From Thalassiosira profunda (taxonomy: Eukaryota > Bacillariophyta > Thalassiosirophyceae > Thalassiosirales > Thalassiosiraceae), in contig JALLAP010000291.1 in assembly GCA_036939355.1 (NCBI GenBank), positions 1-14,650 on the forward strand: DNA of 14,650 nt. The letters run 5' to 3'. The position numbers and the translations under genes were made by a program. Below, piece after piece: positions 1-8,058 of this stretch; position 1 is the first letter of the stretch; every line of letters starts with the position of its first letter. The notes beneath the pieces were generated by a model, which had not been told where the DNA came from, searched no databases, and saw nothing but the letters and a program-made list of their open reading frames with translations.

Positions 1-270
1 GGTATGTGGGCGGAGGAGGGACGAGGGGGTGGCGGCGGGGGCCTACGCCGGCCGCGGCGGCAGATAGGGGCAGAATCGCTAGCTTGGTCCTTTTGGGTTG
101 GGTGATTTTCGGTTAAGATTAGGGTTAAGATTGGGGTTAGGGTTAGGGTTGGTTCGGATGATTTTCTAGGGTTAGCCCTTTCCGAGTAGGGTCTCCCAAG
201 TGATCCGGACGGAGTCACGGAGACCCTTACTAGGGTGCTCTACCCCCCCCCGCGGCCCGCCTCCATCATT
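1..270. other. Non-coding host flank upstream of the Harbinger-type element
   Basis: I see no supported gene here. The stretch is G-rich at its start, then holds a TTAGGG-like tract, then a short inverted repeat: AGGGTCTCC at 188-196 and its complement GGAGACCCT at 219-227, with a 22-nt spacer. A run of C residues follows at about 242-251. Because the transposon to the right is an insertion, this DNA was originally contiguous with the sequence at 5179 and so was the upstream region of the LSM-domain gene at 5207-5620. A promoter is therefore plausible here, but I recognise no specific element. Confidence 0.5.
112..151 (+). repeat. Degenerate interstitial telomere-like TTAGGG repeat
   Basis: About six degenerate hexamers are seen (TTAAGA, TTAGGG, TTAAGA, TTGGGG, TTAGGG, TTAGGG), with another TAGGGTTAG at 167-175. 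TTAGGG is the telomere unit of many stramenopiles and animals. Here the G-rich strand reads rightward into unique DNA, which is the wrong orientation for a chromosome end on the left, and the units are impure. It is more likely an interstitial tract than a live telomere. Four or more G-runs close together could also form a G-quadruplex. Confidence 0.65.
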
Positions 271-303
271 AGTGTGGTTTTACACCGATCGACCGCTCGC
301 TTT
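271..303 (+). repeat. Left terminal inverted repeat of the Harbinger-type element
   Basis: The repeat begins AGTGTGGTTTTA and is preceded by ATT at 268-270. Read against the complement of 5143-5175, the first 12 bases match, then ACCG, CCGC and CGCTTT blocks match, giving 27 of 33 overall. Confidence 0.85.
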
Positions 304-524
304 TAGCTTGGCGATTCGTCTCTTTTTGTGAGCTTGTGAAATCGCCGAACGGCACTCGCAAATCGAGGTCGCTCGACGGCCGGAAAAGCGAGAGCCGCCG
401 GCCGAAGAGACGACCTCGCTCGCCGCTCGATCGCAACCATGAAGCGAGGACTCAAGATGATGTCAGACCCCCCGTCTGTCGTGGTCGACGCCTTGCTGCT
501 CTTGCAGCATAAACCACCGCCGCC

Positions 525-2115
525 ATGGGGAAGGTGCCGCGCCGCCGCCAGCGTACGGGCTGCCTTCGTCGCGGCCCGAAGCGCAACCACAGCAGCTACC
601 AGCGCTCGATGCATCTCAGCCACGCCGAGGTCGGATATCGCCACCTCCTGCAGTGCAGCATGGCGGAGCACGGAAACGCCGCGCGCTCCGCCCTTCTCTC
701 GTTCTCTCCGCTCCTGCTGCTGTCGATTCTCGTGAAAACACAACATGTGATCAACTCAGCCCTCCCCAATGCCGCCGTCGCGGTTGGCTTCCTATTGCGC
801 CTCCAACACATCAAATACGCCGTCAACCACGCCCGCTTCATCAGGGAATACCTCCTCGACCACCGCCACCACGACATCCCCTTGCAGGAGGAAGCTAACC
901 ATCAGGCAACGCGCTTGCCCCGACAAGATATCCGATTCAACAGCTGGACCAACCAAGAATGCTACGATTTTACCAGCTTCAAGAAGGATCAGCTCCGGCG
1001 CATCTACGATCACTTCGGCCTTGCGCAGCTCGCTGCCCAAAACAGCGGCTTCATCCGCGTGCCCACCGGATTCGCATTCTACCGGTTCCATCCGGAGGAA
1101 ATCTTCTTGTTCATGATGACGAAGTGCAAGACGGGTCTCAGCAACAAAGAGATGTGTGATCTGATCTTCGGCGGGCATGCTTCCCGCTGGAGCTTTGGCT
1201 TTCCCTGGATACTCCGCTACATCGATGCACGCTACGAAAACATCTTGGGCCACCAAGGTCTGGTGCGATACGTCGATCAGTTTCCCCGATACTTCGATGC
1301 AATCCAAAACAATATCAAGAAGACAACGATCCATCACGCCACCAATCACACAACTGAAGTGCGCACGGGCCTACGCTTCCTTCCGTTCAGCATCTTTGGA
1401 TTCATTGACTGCTCCATCGATCGTATTAACCGTCCTTTCTCTGGACCCGACGGCGATTACATCGGTGCCCCTCGCCGGGAACAGTACTACGATGCCCAGA
1501 GGTCGGTCTACACCGGGTACAAAAAGTGCCACGGCATCAAAGTTGAGACGATCATGTTGCCCAACGGCTTGAGTTTCCTCTACGGTCCGTGCTCTGCTCG
1601 GCTTCACGACGTACGAGGTGTTATGCAAATGAGCGGCCTCGACCAGTTTCTGTTGCAACTCCAGCAAGGAAGGCCGCATATCTACTCTGTGCTTGGCGAC
1701 GGCGTTTACGGGGCGCAGGGATTGCATTGTGAGTGCGTATTATTGTTTATTGCAACTTTTGTACCGATATCTCACTCAAATATTGCATTTTGTGCATTGC
1801 AAAGGCGTCCGCTCCTATTTCCGGGCGTACGGTCCCGGAGCCGCGCTCACTCCGGACCAGCGGCTCTGCAACAGCAGGATCAAGCCGTGCCGCCAAGCCA
1901 TCGAATGGAGCTACGCCGACGTCGAAAACATCTTCAAGATTTGCTCCAATCCGGCGAACTACCGTCTCGGCAAGCGGCTCCCGTATGCTCAGGAGCAGCT
2001 CCGTGCGTGCCATTTGCTCAGCAACATCTACGTGTGCATGAACGGGAGCAAGACCTCCAGCTACCGCAAGTTCCGTTGCTCCCCGCCCAATCTCGACGAT
2101 TACCTCAGGTTGTAG
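525..2115 (+). CDS. PIF/Harbinger-type DDE transposase (two exons: 525-1728 and 1805-2115)
   Basis: The predicted protein has 504 residues and should catalyse cut-and-paste transposition of its own element. Residues about 186-235 look like the helix-turn-helix region of this family (YRFHPEEIFLFMM, then GLSNKEMCDLIFGG). The DDE core follows: D295 in FIDCS, a K/H-rich strand GYKKCHGIKVE (331-341), SARLHDVRG, D392 in LGDGVYG, and E435 in AIEWSYADVE. These three acids are the likely catalytic triad. The third lies in exon 2 and joins the frame only if the 76-nt GT..AG intron 1729-1804 is removed, which strongly supports that splice. The ATG at 525 sits in a good context (gccgccATGG); the basic N-terminus is compatible with nuclear localisation. 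The gene converges on the accessory gene at 3284-4688. No stops or frameshifts are visible. Confidence 0.85.
1729..1804 (+). other. Intron of the Harbinger-type transposase gene
   Basis: It runs from GTGAGTGCG to GCAAAG, 76 nt. Without removal the frame switches and the conserved C-terminal block with catalytic E435 is lost. The codon spanning the junction becomes TGC (Cys402). The intron is rich in ATTGCA motifs and resembles the intron at 4227-4299. Confidence 0.85.
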
Positions 2116-3283
2116 ATTGTACTGTAGGTTTCATTTTGTTTTGATCCCGTCGTCCACCAGATCCGATGGGGTTGTTATGTCGATGCTCCCTCGTCCGACG
2201 TACCGATGGAGTACGCGTTGGCGATCCATCGATTCGCCCTCCCGGCGGGGTTGTGACGGTGCTCCCTCGATCCGCCGTCCAGGAGGGTGTCGCGTCGACG
2301 CTCTAACAGTCCGTCGTCTGGTTGCTGTGTCAGTGCCGCGCTTGCAATCCATCAATTGACGCACGTGCCATGTCGGGCGAAGACGCGGCCGGCCTATGTG
2401 GCGGCGTCTGCGGCCACGTATTCTCCCACGTACTCAATCACGGCCACGTGCGCCCCCATCGAGTGCGACATGATGATAGGCACGTGCACTTGATGGGCGC
2501 CCACGGAGAGGCGGCTCGCGGCGTGATGTTGATGTGGGGTGGCAGCCGCGACGCACGTCCCGGCGCAATAGACGTGCGCCGCCAACAAGAGACAGGTGGA
2601 TATTATCGCCGCCGCCTGGGGCTGGCGCGACGCCGCCGCCGCCCGCTGCCACGAGCCGCCGAGAGGTCGTCGTGTGTCCTCTTGGCTTCGAGTTGTGGGT
2701 TAGCTTTTGTCTTGCAGAAATTTCAGGACACAAAGAACGTCACTCATTTTGCTGGCCGCTCATTTCATTTCACTTCGCCTCCACACAGCTCCTCGCGTCA
2801 ATGGCGCCGCTGGTCGCGGGCATCATCAGCCTCGCGGGCCGCGCCTCGTCCGGGCGCACCGGCTACTCGTCGTGCCTCCTCCCGAGCATCGGCGCCTGCG
2901 GGCCCTGGCGTCGTCGCTAACGTGCATCGATCCGAATGATGTGGGGTGTTGGTGAAAGTGAGGGCATCAGCCGGGGTGCCTTCGTTCGACGAGGCGTCGT
3001 CGTTGGAGGACAAGGCGTCGGCCGCGAGGACGATCGATATGGCGCTGTAAAAGGTGACGTTGGTGTACGCGATGGACAGCGCGTCGTGGTACATAACGTG
3101 CATGTCCTCAAACACCGGGCCTGAAGAAGGTACGTTCGTTGTTGATATGTGCAATTGATGTTCATTGCATCGTACTTACTCAGCCAACTGCAATTGCAAA
3201 CAGGTTTTAATACGAATTATTCCTAATGGTGTGCAGCCCCAGCATGCACGCCCAGCGCCCCCGACCCCGCGATGCGCCCGCAC
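2116..3283. other. Internal spacer of the Harbinger-type element, mostly without recognised genes
   Basis: This 1.17-kb stretch lies between the two convergent element genes. Visible structure includes two imperfect copies of a GGGGTTGT...TGCTCCCTCG block near 2168-2200 and 2247-2277. Three CACGTG palindromes lie at 2362-2367, 2445-2450 and 2481-2486, with further CACGTA boxes at 2415 and 2427. A coding-like segment on the - strand (about 2798-3120) has its own entry. Other open frames here have compositions typical of chance ORFs in GC-rich DNA and show no family resemblance. Confidence 0.5.
2798..3120 (-). CDS. Possible exon or captured gene fragment, unidentified
   Basis: On the - strand a good acceptor (CTTCTTCAG ending at 3121) is followed by an open frame to a stop at 2798. 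A matching donor GTAAGT begins at 3179, which would make a 59-nt intron of the kind seen elsewhere in this element. The first about 60 residues (PVFEDMHVMYHDALS, then YTNVTFYSAISIVLAADA) show C/G-ending codons and a protein-like composition. The tail becomes Ala/Arg-rich and looks like non-coding GC-rich DNA. I find no first exon with a start codon and do not recognise the family. It could be an exon of an undetected element gene, a captured host fragment, or chance. Confidence 0.25.
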
Positions 3284-4688
3284 CTACGCCGCGTCGCCGA
3301 ACGCGCTGCCCAAGTTGGCGGTGGCGCCGGAGCCCTGGGCGCGGTTCAGCATCTTCCTCTCCGCCTGGAGGCCGCGGATCTGCTCGTCCACGTCGTCCGT
3401 GGAGAGGCCCGCCTCGGCGAACTGCTTCCTCTCGTCGAGGAGGCGCTTGAGGTTCGCGGTGATCTCCTCGAAGTGGCGGTGCTTCTTCTTGGACGGGGAC
3501 TCGGCCGCGGCGCCGGAGGTGGAGAACGCCGACGCGACGTCCTTGACGGCGGAGGCCATGATGGCGGCGTCGGTCTCCATGGAGTCGGCCAGGGCGTCGA
3601 TGCGGCCGTGGGCGTCCTCGTGCCTCGCCTGCCGGGGAATCTCGCCGGGGCCGTGCTCGGCGGTCGTCGCACCCGCCGCTGCCTCCGCGGCGATGCGGGC
3701 CTCTTCCGCCGCCCTGCTCCGGGTGGTCCCTGGAGAAATAGAATTGGGAGAGGACAAGGAGGGGGGGATGAGGCGCATGGCACCGTCCGGAAGCATGGCG
3801 GCCTCGACGTTGAGGCCGTGGCATCTTTTGAACGCAACAAACGTACCGGCACTGGGCTGCGGGGCCAGGTGGTTAGCGGCCGGGATGGCCGCGGCGATGG
3901 CGGCGGCGGAAGGGAGGTTGACGCCACGCGCGAAGTTGGGGTGGCGGAGGCCCATCATCACCTCGGCCATCTCGTTCTGGCGACGGCGGATGGTCGAGTG
4001 CTCGGCGGCGGCGGCGGCGTTCCGGTCGAAAGCTCGCTGGGCACTTTCGCGCTGGCTCCAGGCCTGGAACGAATCTTCCTGGAGGGCGGTGGGCTCGGCG
4101 CCGCTCGCAATGGCAATCTCGTAGAGGTTCTTGTCGTGCTCGAGGCCGGCGAAGATGAACTTGCGCATTTTCTTGGGGCCGTCCGGACCGGTGTGCAACT
4201 TGTACGCGGCCATCTGCATGGGCATACTGAAACATACGTGCAATGCAAATAAGATAACGTACAACAATTGCAATACAATACGCGAGTTGCAGTACTCACC
4301 GGCGACCATCTCCGAGATCCTTGTATCCAGTGATGAGATGGTAGAACGCGGTCCACCGTGGGTTGAGCTCGTTGTTGGCGATGACACGGTGGAGGCCTTG
4401 GGAGACAAGCTCCAGCAGGACGGCGTGGCGGAGGCCGTCGAGTTCACCCTTGATCCACGTCTTGGGACCTGGCAGATTCTTGGTCCGTGGGATGTAGACG
4501 TCGAGCGGGTCCGCATTGTTCGGGATCATCATGTCTTCGCCCGCCTCGTCGAGGTTCTCGTCGAGGTTCGCGAGCTCTTCGTCCGTCGGGGCGAGCGCCC
4601 CAACGACGGGCTGGTTCGTCGGGGCAAGCGCGCTGGCGACGGGCTGCGATGCAGCGAGGAGGCTTGGGGCTAGGGGGTTAATGTTCAT
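3284..4688 (-). CDS. Harbinger-type element accessory gene, possible DNA-binding partner (exons 4688-4300, 4226-3847, 3729-3284)
   Basis: With both introns removed the product is 404 residues; with the 117-nt intron 3730-3846 retained it is 443, since that intron is a multiple of three with no stop. The start at 4688 gives MNINPLAPSLLAAS, and the frame passes the 73-nt intron 4227-4299 cleanly. The N-terminus is Ala/Pro-rich, followed by an acidic patch (DEELANLDENLDEAGEDMM) and a Trp-containing block (PKTWIKGELDGL, then NPRWTAFYHLITG). The C-terminal part is a likely coiled coil (KRLLDERKQFAEAG, then DDVDEQIRGLQAERKML). PIF/Harbinger elements encode a second Myb/SANT-type protein that helps the transposase bind the TIRs. 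Position and size fit that role, but I cannot see a clear Myb signature, so the role is inferred from context. Confidence 0.65.
3730..3846 (-). other. Probable in-frame intron containing a transposase-like fragment
   Basis: The donor GTACGT at 3846 and acceptor TATTTCTCCAG at 3730 are both strong. The 117-nt segment is a multiple of three and has no stop, so the reading frame continues with or without splicing. Translated in that frame it contains FKRCHGLNVEAAMLPDG, which matches the DDE-domain strand YKKCHGIKVETIMLPNG of the nearby transposase at 10 of 17 residues. Confidence 0.6.
4227..4299 (-). other. First intron of the Harbinger accessory gene
   Basis: It reads GTGAGTACTG to GTTTCAG on the - strand, 73 nt. 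Splicing joins exon 1 (389 nt) to the long downstream frame, restoring CGT-ATG at the junction. The middle resembles intron 1729-1804 (both contain GCGTATT, ATTGCAA, TTGTAC and TATCT in the same order). Confidence 0.8.
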
Positions 4689-5142
4689 GGTTATGGTGGG
4701 GTGCTTTGATGCTCCACTGGGGAAAGTTATGAGAGCACATGGTGATTCTCTCGCCTAAAAAGGCCAGCAGGACAGCCAAGGCATGCAGGCAAGAAGCCGG
4801 CATGCAGGCTACTCCTCTAGCTTGCCTTCGTGACACTTTGCAGCCTTGGAGGAACGCTTCTCATCCACCAAGCCAGCTGTGCTTGACACGCAGTATCTTT
4901 GGTCTTTGGCCGGAGGGCTCGTGTTTGTTGTTCGGGGTGTCAACTCTTATTTTGAGCTTCGAACTGTACCAACCGCGCTATTCATGATACTAATTCCTAC
5001 GATGATTTTCATTTTGCCGCTCGGTCGATTTTTTGTGATTTTGCGACCGATTTTCGGGGCGCCCGCTCGGCGACCGCACTCAACTTCAACATCCACCTTC
5101 GCACCAAAAAGTCACAAGTCACAAAGGAGTACAGCGGGCGGC
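4689..5142. other. Subterminal non-coding region and probable promoter of the accessory gene
   Basis: No gene is supported. The segment lies upstream of the - strand accessory gene, so it should carry its promoter. A TACTAATTCCTAC motif at about 4988-5000 also occurs upstream of the accessory gene of the second transposon. CGGTCG and CGACCG (about 5023 and 5046) can pair across an A/T-rich spacer. Short open frames here are not protein-like. Confidence 0.45.
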
Positions 5143-5175
5143 AAAGCGGGCGGCCAGACGGTTTAAAACCACACT
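5143..5175 (-). repeat. Right terminal inverted repeat of the Harbinger-type element
   Basis: This is the complement-strand partner of 271-303. On the + strand it ends TAAAACCACACT and is followed by ATT at 5176-5178, the second copy of the putative target duplication. Confidence 0.85.
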
Positions 5176-5206
5176 ATTCGGTCATTCGGGCGGTCCGGCC
5201 TCCAGC

Positions 5207-5620
5207 ATGACGACGCCCGCCCCACCCGCATCCACGGTGCCCTCGCCGGACTCAATCCGCGACGACGACGCCCTCCTCTCCACAACCCACCGCCTCCTCG
5301 GCGCCCCCCTCGTCGTCACCACCACCGACGGCCGGATCGTCCGAGGCACCTTCCTCGCCCTCGATCGCACGGGCAGCCTCGTCTTGGAGGGGGCCGTCGA
5401 GCACCGGCGGCTGGCTTATATTGCTCCTGCCAAAGATGGGGCGGCAAAAGAAGCGGGCGGTGGGGAGAAAGATAGTGGTGGTGGAGATGGTGCACGCGAC
5501 GGAGGGTTGCATCAGTGGGACACGGAGCGGGCGCTGTCCCACGCGGTCGTCCCCGGGGACAAGGTGGCGAAGGTCGAGGTGGCCCGAAAAGAGTGGGAGG
5601 CGCGGATCGGGGGTGCGTGA
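5207..5620 (+). CDS. NAA38: LSM-domain protein, NAA38/LSMD1-like NatC auxiliary subunit
   Basis: The product is a single-exon protein of 137 residues, close to the usual size of NAA38. Residues about 27-62 form an Sm1-type motif (LLGAPLVVTTTDGRIVRGTF, then LALDRTGSLVLEGAVEHRR). Residues about 112-122 form the Sm2-type strand (AVVPGDKVAKVEV), where this family carries a VPG-H/D-x-V sequence rather than the canonical Sm RG box. Between them is a Gly/Asp/Lys-rich low-complexity insert (about 75-97). NAA38 associates with NAA30 and NAA35 in the cytosolic NatC complex, which acetylates N-termini such as Met-Leu and Met-Ile. The start ATG at 5207 follows the ATT duplication of the upstream transposon by only 28 bp, so the element probably occupies the promoter or 5' leader. 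Another small LSM protein is possible but the VPG motif favours NAA38. Confidence 0.72.
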   Translation: MTTPAPPASTVPSPDSIRDDDALLSTTHRLLGAPLVVTTTDGRIVRGTFLALDRTGSLVLEGAVEHRRLAYIAPAKDGAAKEAGGGEKDSGGGDGARDGGLHQWDTERALSHAVVPGDKVAKVEVARKEWEARIGGA

Positions 5621-6187
5621 TGCCACTTTGTCGGGTGCACGACGCTTCTTCCCCTCGTTTATATCATCGGGGGTTGGGAGGTGCCAGATGAATTGATGCA
5701 TCCCAGATCGGCAGAATGCAATCGTATGAGAAAATGGGAGACCCAAAACGTGCCCATGTAAGAGAGAACGGCGGGAGCATTTGCCACGGCACGTGTCGCA
5801 ATCAACATCTCGCAGCGCCAACCCTCATACTCGCATCGGATGATACCTTGCAAAGAGCCACAGTTGCAAAAGCATAATAGGGCAACCAAAACTCCATCGA
5901 ACCAAGGCGATGAAAGAGATGGATCTAGCAGAGACTTAGATCGACCGCTCGAACGACGCCAGCTGTTTCAAGTTTGCTTTACAGGTAAGATGAATTGTCC
6001 TAATCGAGTGTGAAAACAGATATGCGTGCACTTGTCCCCTCTGAGTTTTGTGATAATGTCCTTGCTCGTGCACGCCTGAAACCTGTAACCCTGTCCTCGC
6101 CTCTCACTGGCCGTGTCTTGTTCGTCTTCTCTTTCAGCATCAAAAGCCCCAGCTCTTGATTTCTCCCATCCAGTGTGAGCCCCACAA
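5621..6187. other. Intergenic region between convergent NAA38-like and chitinase genes
   Basis: No gene is supported. It should hold the two 3' untranslated regions, since both flanking genes end here. I see no repeats, clear polyadenylation signal or protein-like frame; the open frames on the - strand continue past the chitinase stop and do not resemble a family. Confidence 0.5.
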
Positions 6188-7999
6188 TCAAAGTGGCGCA
6201 AGCGTCTCGAGTTGGTTCGCCAGATTTTCCACCAACGAATGCGCCGGATAGTCTCCCGCATTCGTCTGTCCCTGGCGCTCTGTCGACGACGAGATGTCGC
6301 CCGGGAATGACCAGAACATGACCCCACCCATTCCATTGTCAACTGCGTATTGAGCCTTGGCCGTCTGCAGAGCGGTGTCGTCGAAACCGATCCAGACGTC
6401 GGAACCATCGAGGACATAGCTACAATATTCACGATCCGACGGGTCGATCATATCGGGGCTATCGCCTCCTAGGCTGGTGAATATTTCCCAGTAGGCCCAA
6501 ATGCCACTGTTACCCCACTGGCCGCCATCCCAAGTTCCTTTGGGAATGTTGTTGCCCGATCCGATACCGCGGTTAGGCTTGAATAGAAGTGGGTGGCCAT
6601 CGTGGGGGTTGCCGTCGTCATCGACCTTGAAGCCCTTGCCATACATGGGCACCCCGAAGGTCAACTTCGACATTGGAAATGTACCCACAGTAGAATCATA
6701 TGAGACGTCGTCTGGTTTGAAGGCGCTGTAGTCGGTATGGACCCGGCTGTAAGCTTGAATCGCATAGTGGGAATTCACCCGCTCGGTGAAGTCGGGGGGG
6801 GCCTGCATCAGGATCGACAGTGTTCCCTTCGTAACCATAGAGCGGCGCGTGATGGCGGGCATGCGTGCTGTAGCTGGCGCCGGACATGTCATAATTCATG
6901 ACATGAATGTAATCCAGAGCATCGCCAGCGGTCACGGCTGGATCGAGGAGCCACTCTTTGTTCGCAGCAGTGTCCTTCATGATGACATTGGTCAGGCCTT
7001 CGTTAGTCAGGCAATCCATCAAGTAACTGTTGCTGACGATTGGAGGCATGACCTATCGTGATGGAGGCATAGAAAGGACATGTTGGGTGAGGTGACAGTG
7101 CGCTGTGAGCTCAATGGCCAAATCTTCACGAACTGACCTTCTCGATCAGCCAGTAGCCGGCTGGCATTGCCATGCTGACCTCCTTGGTGCGGGTGCCAAA
7201 CTCCTCGTCGAGCTTGGTCCGCACCGCGAGTATCAACAAGGCGTGGGTGCAAGGATCGTATGGCTGGCAACCATTGCCTTCCAGACCACAATTGTCGGGG
7301 TCGCCTGTGGGAAACTCCCAGTCGAGGTCGACACCGTCAAGCTCGCCACTCAGCTGATGGACGGTTCCATCGGCCTCTTCTGGGTATCCTGCGACAAACT
7401 GCTTCACGCTCTCGGCAAAGTCGTGGCGGCCCTCTGGGGTGGAGGCCACGGCGGAGAAGTGTTCTGACCACGACCAGCCACCGACGGAAATGATGACCTT
7501 GAGATGAGGAAATGGACCTTGGCCGCTGTACCCTTGGTCTCGGAGAGAAAGTAGCTGTGGAATGTTTCCTCCGGGAAGCTCGCCTGGTTGAGGGTTGTGC
7601 TGCGCGTCCGGGTCCTTGCGGTTGGTGATATCTGCAAAGACGTCGCCGATGACCACCTTGCGGGTCGAAGGATCGAGGTTCGCGAAGGCATAGTTCACGT
7701 GCGTCACTCTGTCGAGAGGGATATCGCGGACCCAGTACTTGCGCGCATTGTAAATGGCCCTGTGATGAGGAGCGTTGGCGAGAGGTAACGAGCAAACGTT
7801 AGAATGAGATGATAGCGTAATATACACGGAGAGATAAAGGTTTTGCTCACCAACTCTCGTAGTACCCCGCAATGACCTTGGAGGTGGCAGGACCAGTTGT
7901 GGCGCCGGGGGTCACGGAAGTTGCGCCAGTTGTAGCTCCCACCGTGGCTCCCGTCGTGGCTCCCGTTGTAGCTCCCGGTGTGGCTCCCGTCGTCTGGGG
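6188..7999 (-). pseudogene. GH18 chitinase, C-terminal part (linker and catalytic domain), separated from its start by a transposon
   Basis: Chitinases of family GH18 hydrolyse beta-1,4-GlcNAc chains. Exons are 7999-7851, 7759-7138 and 7052-6188, with GT..AG introns of 91 and 85 nt. The domain opens with KVIAGYYESW and shows VNYAFANLDP, the SxGG motif in KVIISVGGWSWSEHF, the catalytic DGVDLDWEF with its acid Glu, MNYDMSG, and near the end GGVMFWSFPGD. All signature residues are intact. Two lesions are visible: an about 5.8-kb transposon cuts the gene at 8000 inside its Thr/Gly/Ala linker, and an eight-base G run on the + strand (6794-6801) shifts the frame. Seven bases would keep the frame from NTVDPDAG into PPDFTERVNS. 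The other half is at 13784-14391. The homopolymer shift could be a sequencing error. Confidence 0.9.
7926..7994 (-). repeat. 12-bp tandem repeat encoding the TGAT linker of the chitinase
   Basis: Nearly six copies of a 12-bp unit (CCCGTCGTGGCT on the + strand) are seen, with third-position variation. On the coding strand each unit encodes Thr-Gly-Ala-Thr or a close variant. Such Thr-rich, probably O-glycosylated linkers commonly join a binding domain to a catalytic domain in secreted glycoside hydrolases. The transposon entered at the upstream edge of this array. Confidence 0.85.
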
Positions 8000-8033
8000 C
8001 ACAGCAATCAAAAAGTGTAGCTTTAGTGGTAGA
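8000..8033 (+). repeat. Left terminal inverted repeat of the CACTA-like element
   Basis: It starts CACAGCAATCAAAAAGTG and runs through TAGTGGTAGA. The first 21 bases are identical to the complement of the right end, followed by three mismatches and ten further matches. Confidence 0.93.
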
Positions 8034-8058
8034 AATAGCCGATGTGACAGGCAAATCT

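Larger units (their letters stand above)
271..5175 (+). mobile_element. PIF/Harbinger-type DNA transposon, complete
   Basis: The element is bounded by imperfect inverted repeats (271-303 and 5143-5175, 27 of 33 positions matching) that start AGTGTGGTTTTA. Both ends are flanked by the trinucleotide ATT (268-270 and 5176-5178), as expected of a 3-bp target duplication. It carries a DDE transposase of the PIF/Harbinger type on the + strand and a second, convergent gene on the - strand. This two-gene layout is the known organisation of autonomous PIF/Harbinger elements, whose second product is usually a Myb/SANT-like DNA-binding protein. Most family members duplicate TWA (TTA or TAA); ATT is a small departure. 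Both ORFs are open, so the copy may be autonomous or only recently dead. It lies just upstream of the LSM-domain gene. Confidence 0.85.

Noticed and set aside
2322..2939. Open frames on the + strand in the Harbinger spacer
   Set aside because: Arg/Ala/Ser-rich chance translation of GC-rich DNA, with no start context, splice logic or known motif.
3165..4252. Long + strand frames across the Harbinger accessory gene
   Set aside because: They are antisense shadows rich in Arg, Gly, Ala and Ser; the - strand frame has coherent splice sites, an acidic patch and a coiled coil.
5252..5821. Long open frame antisense to the NAA38-like gene
   Set aside because: It mirrors a GC-rich coding region in the opposite strand and shows no protein-like motif; the + strand frame has the LSM signature.
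287..5951. Shared 13-mer GATCGACCGCTCG at 287-299 and 5939-5951
   Set aside because: An exact 13-base match is expected about once by chance in a window of this size, and the second copy is outside the element with no TIR features.
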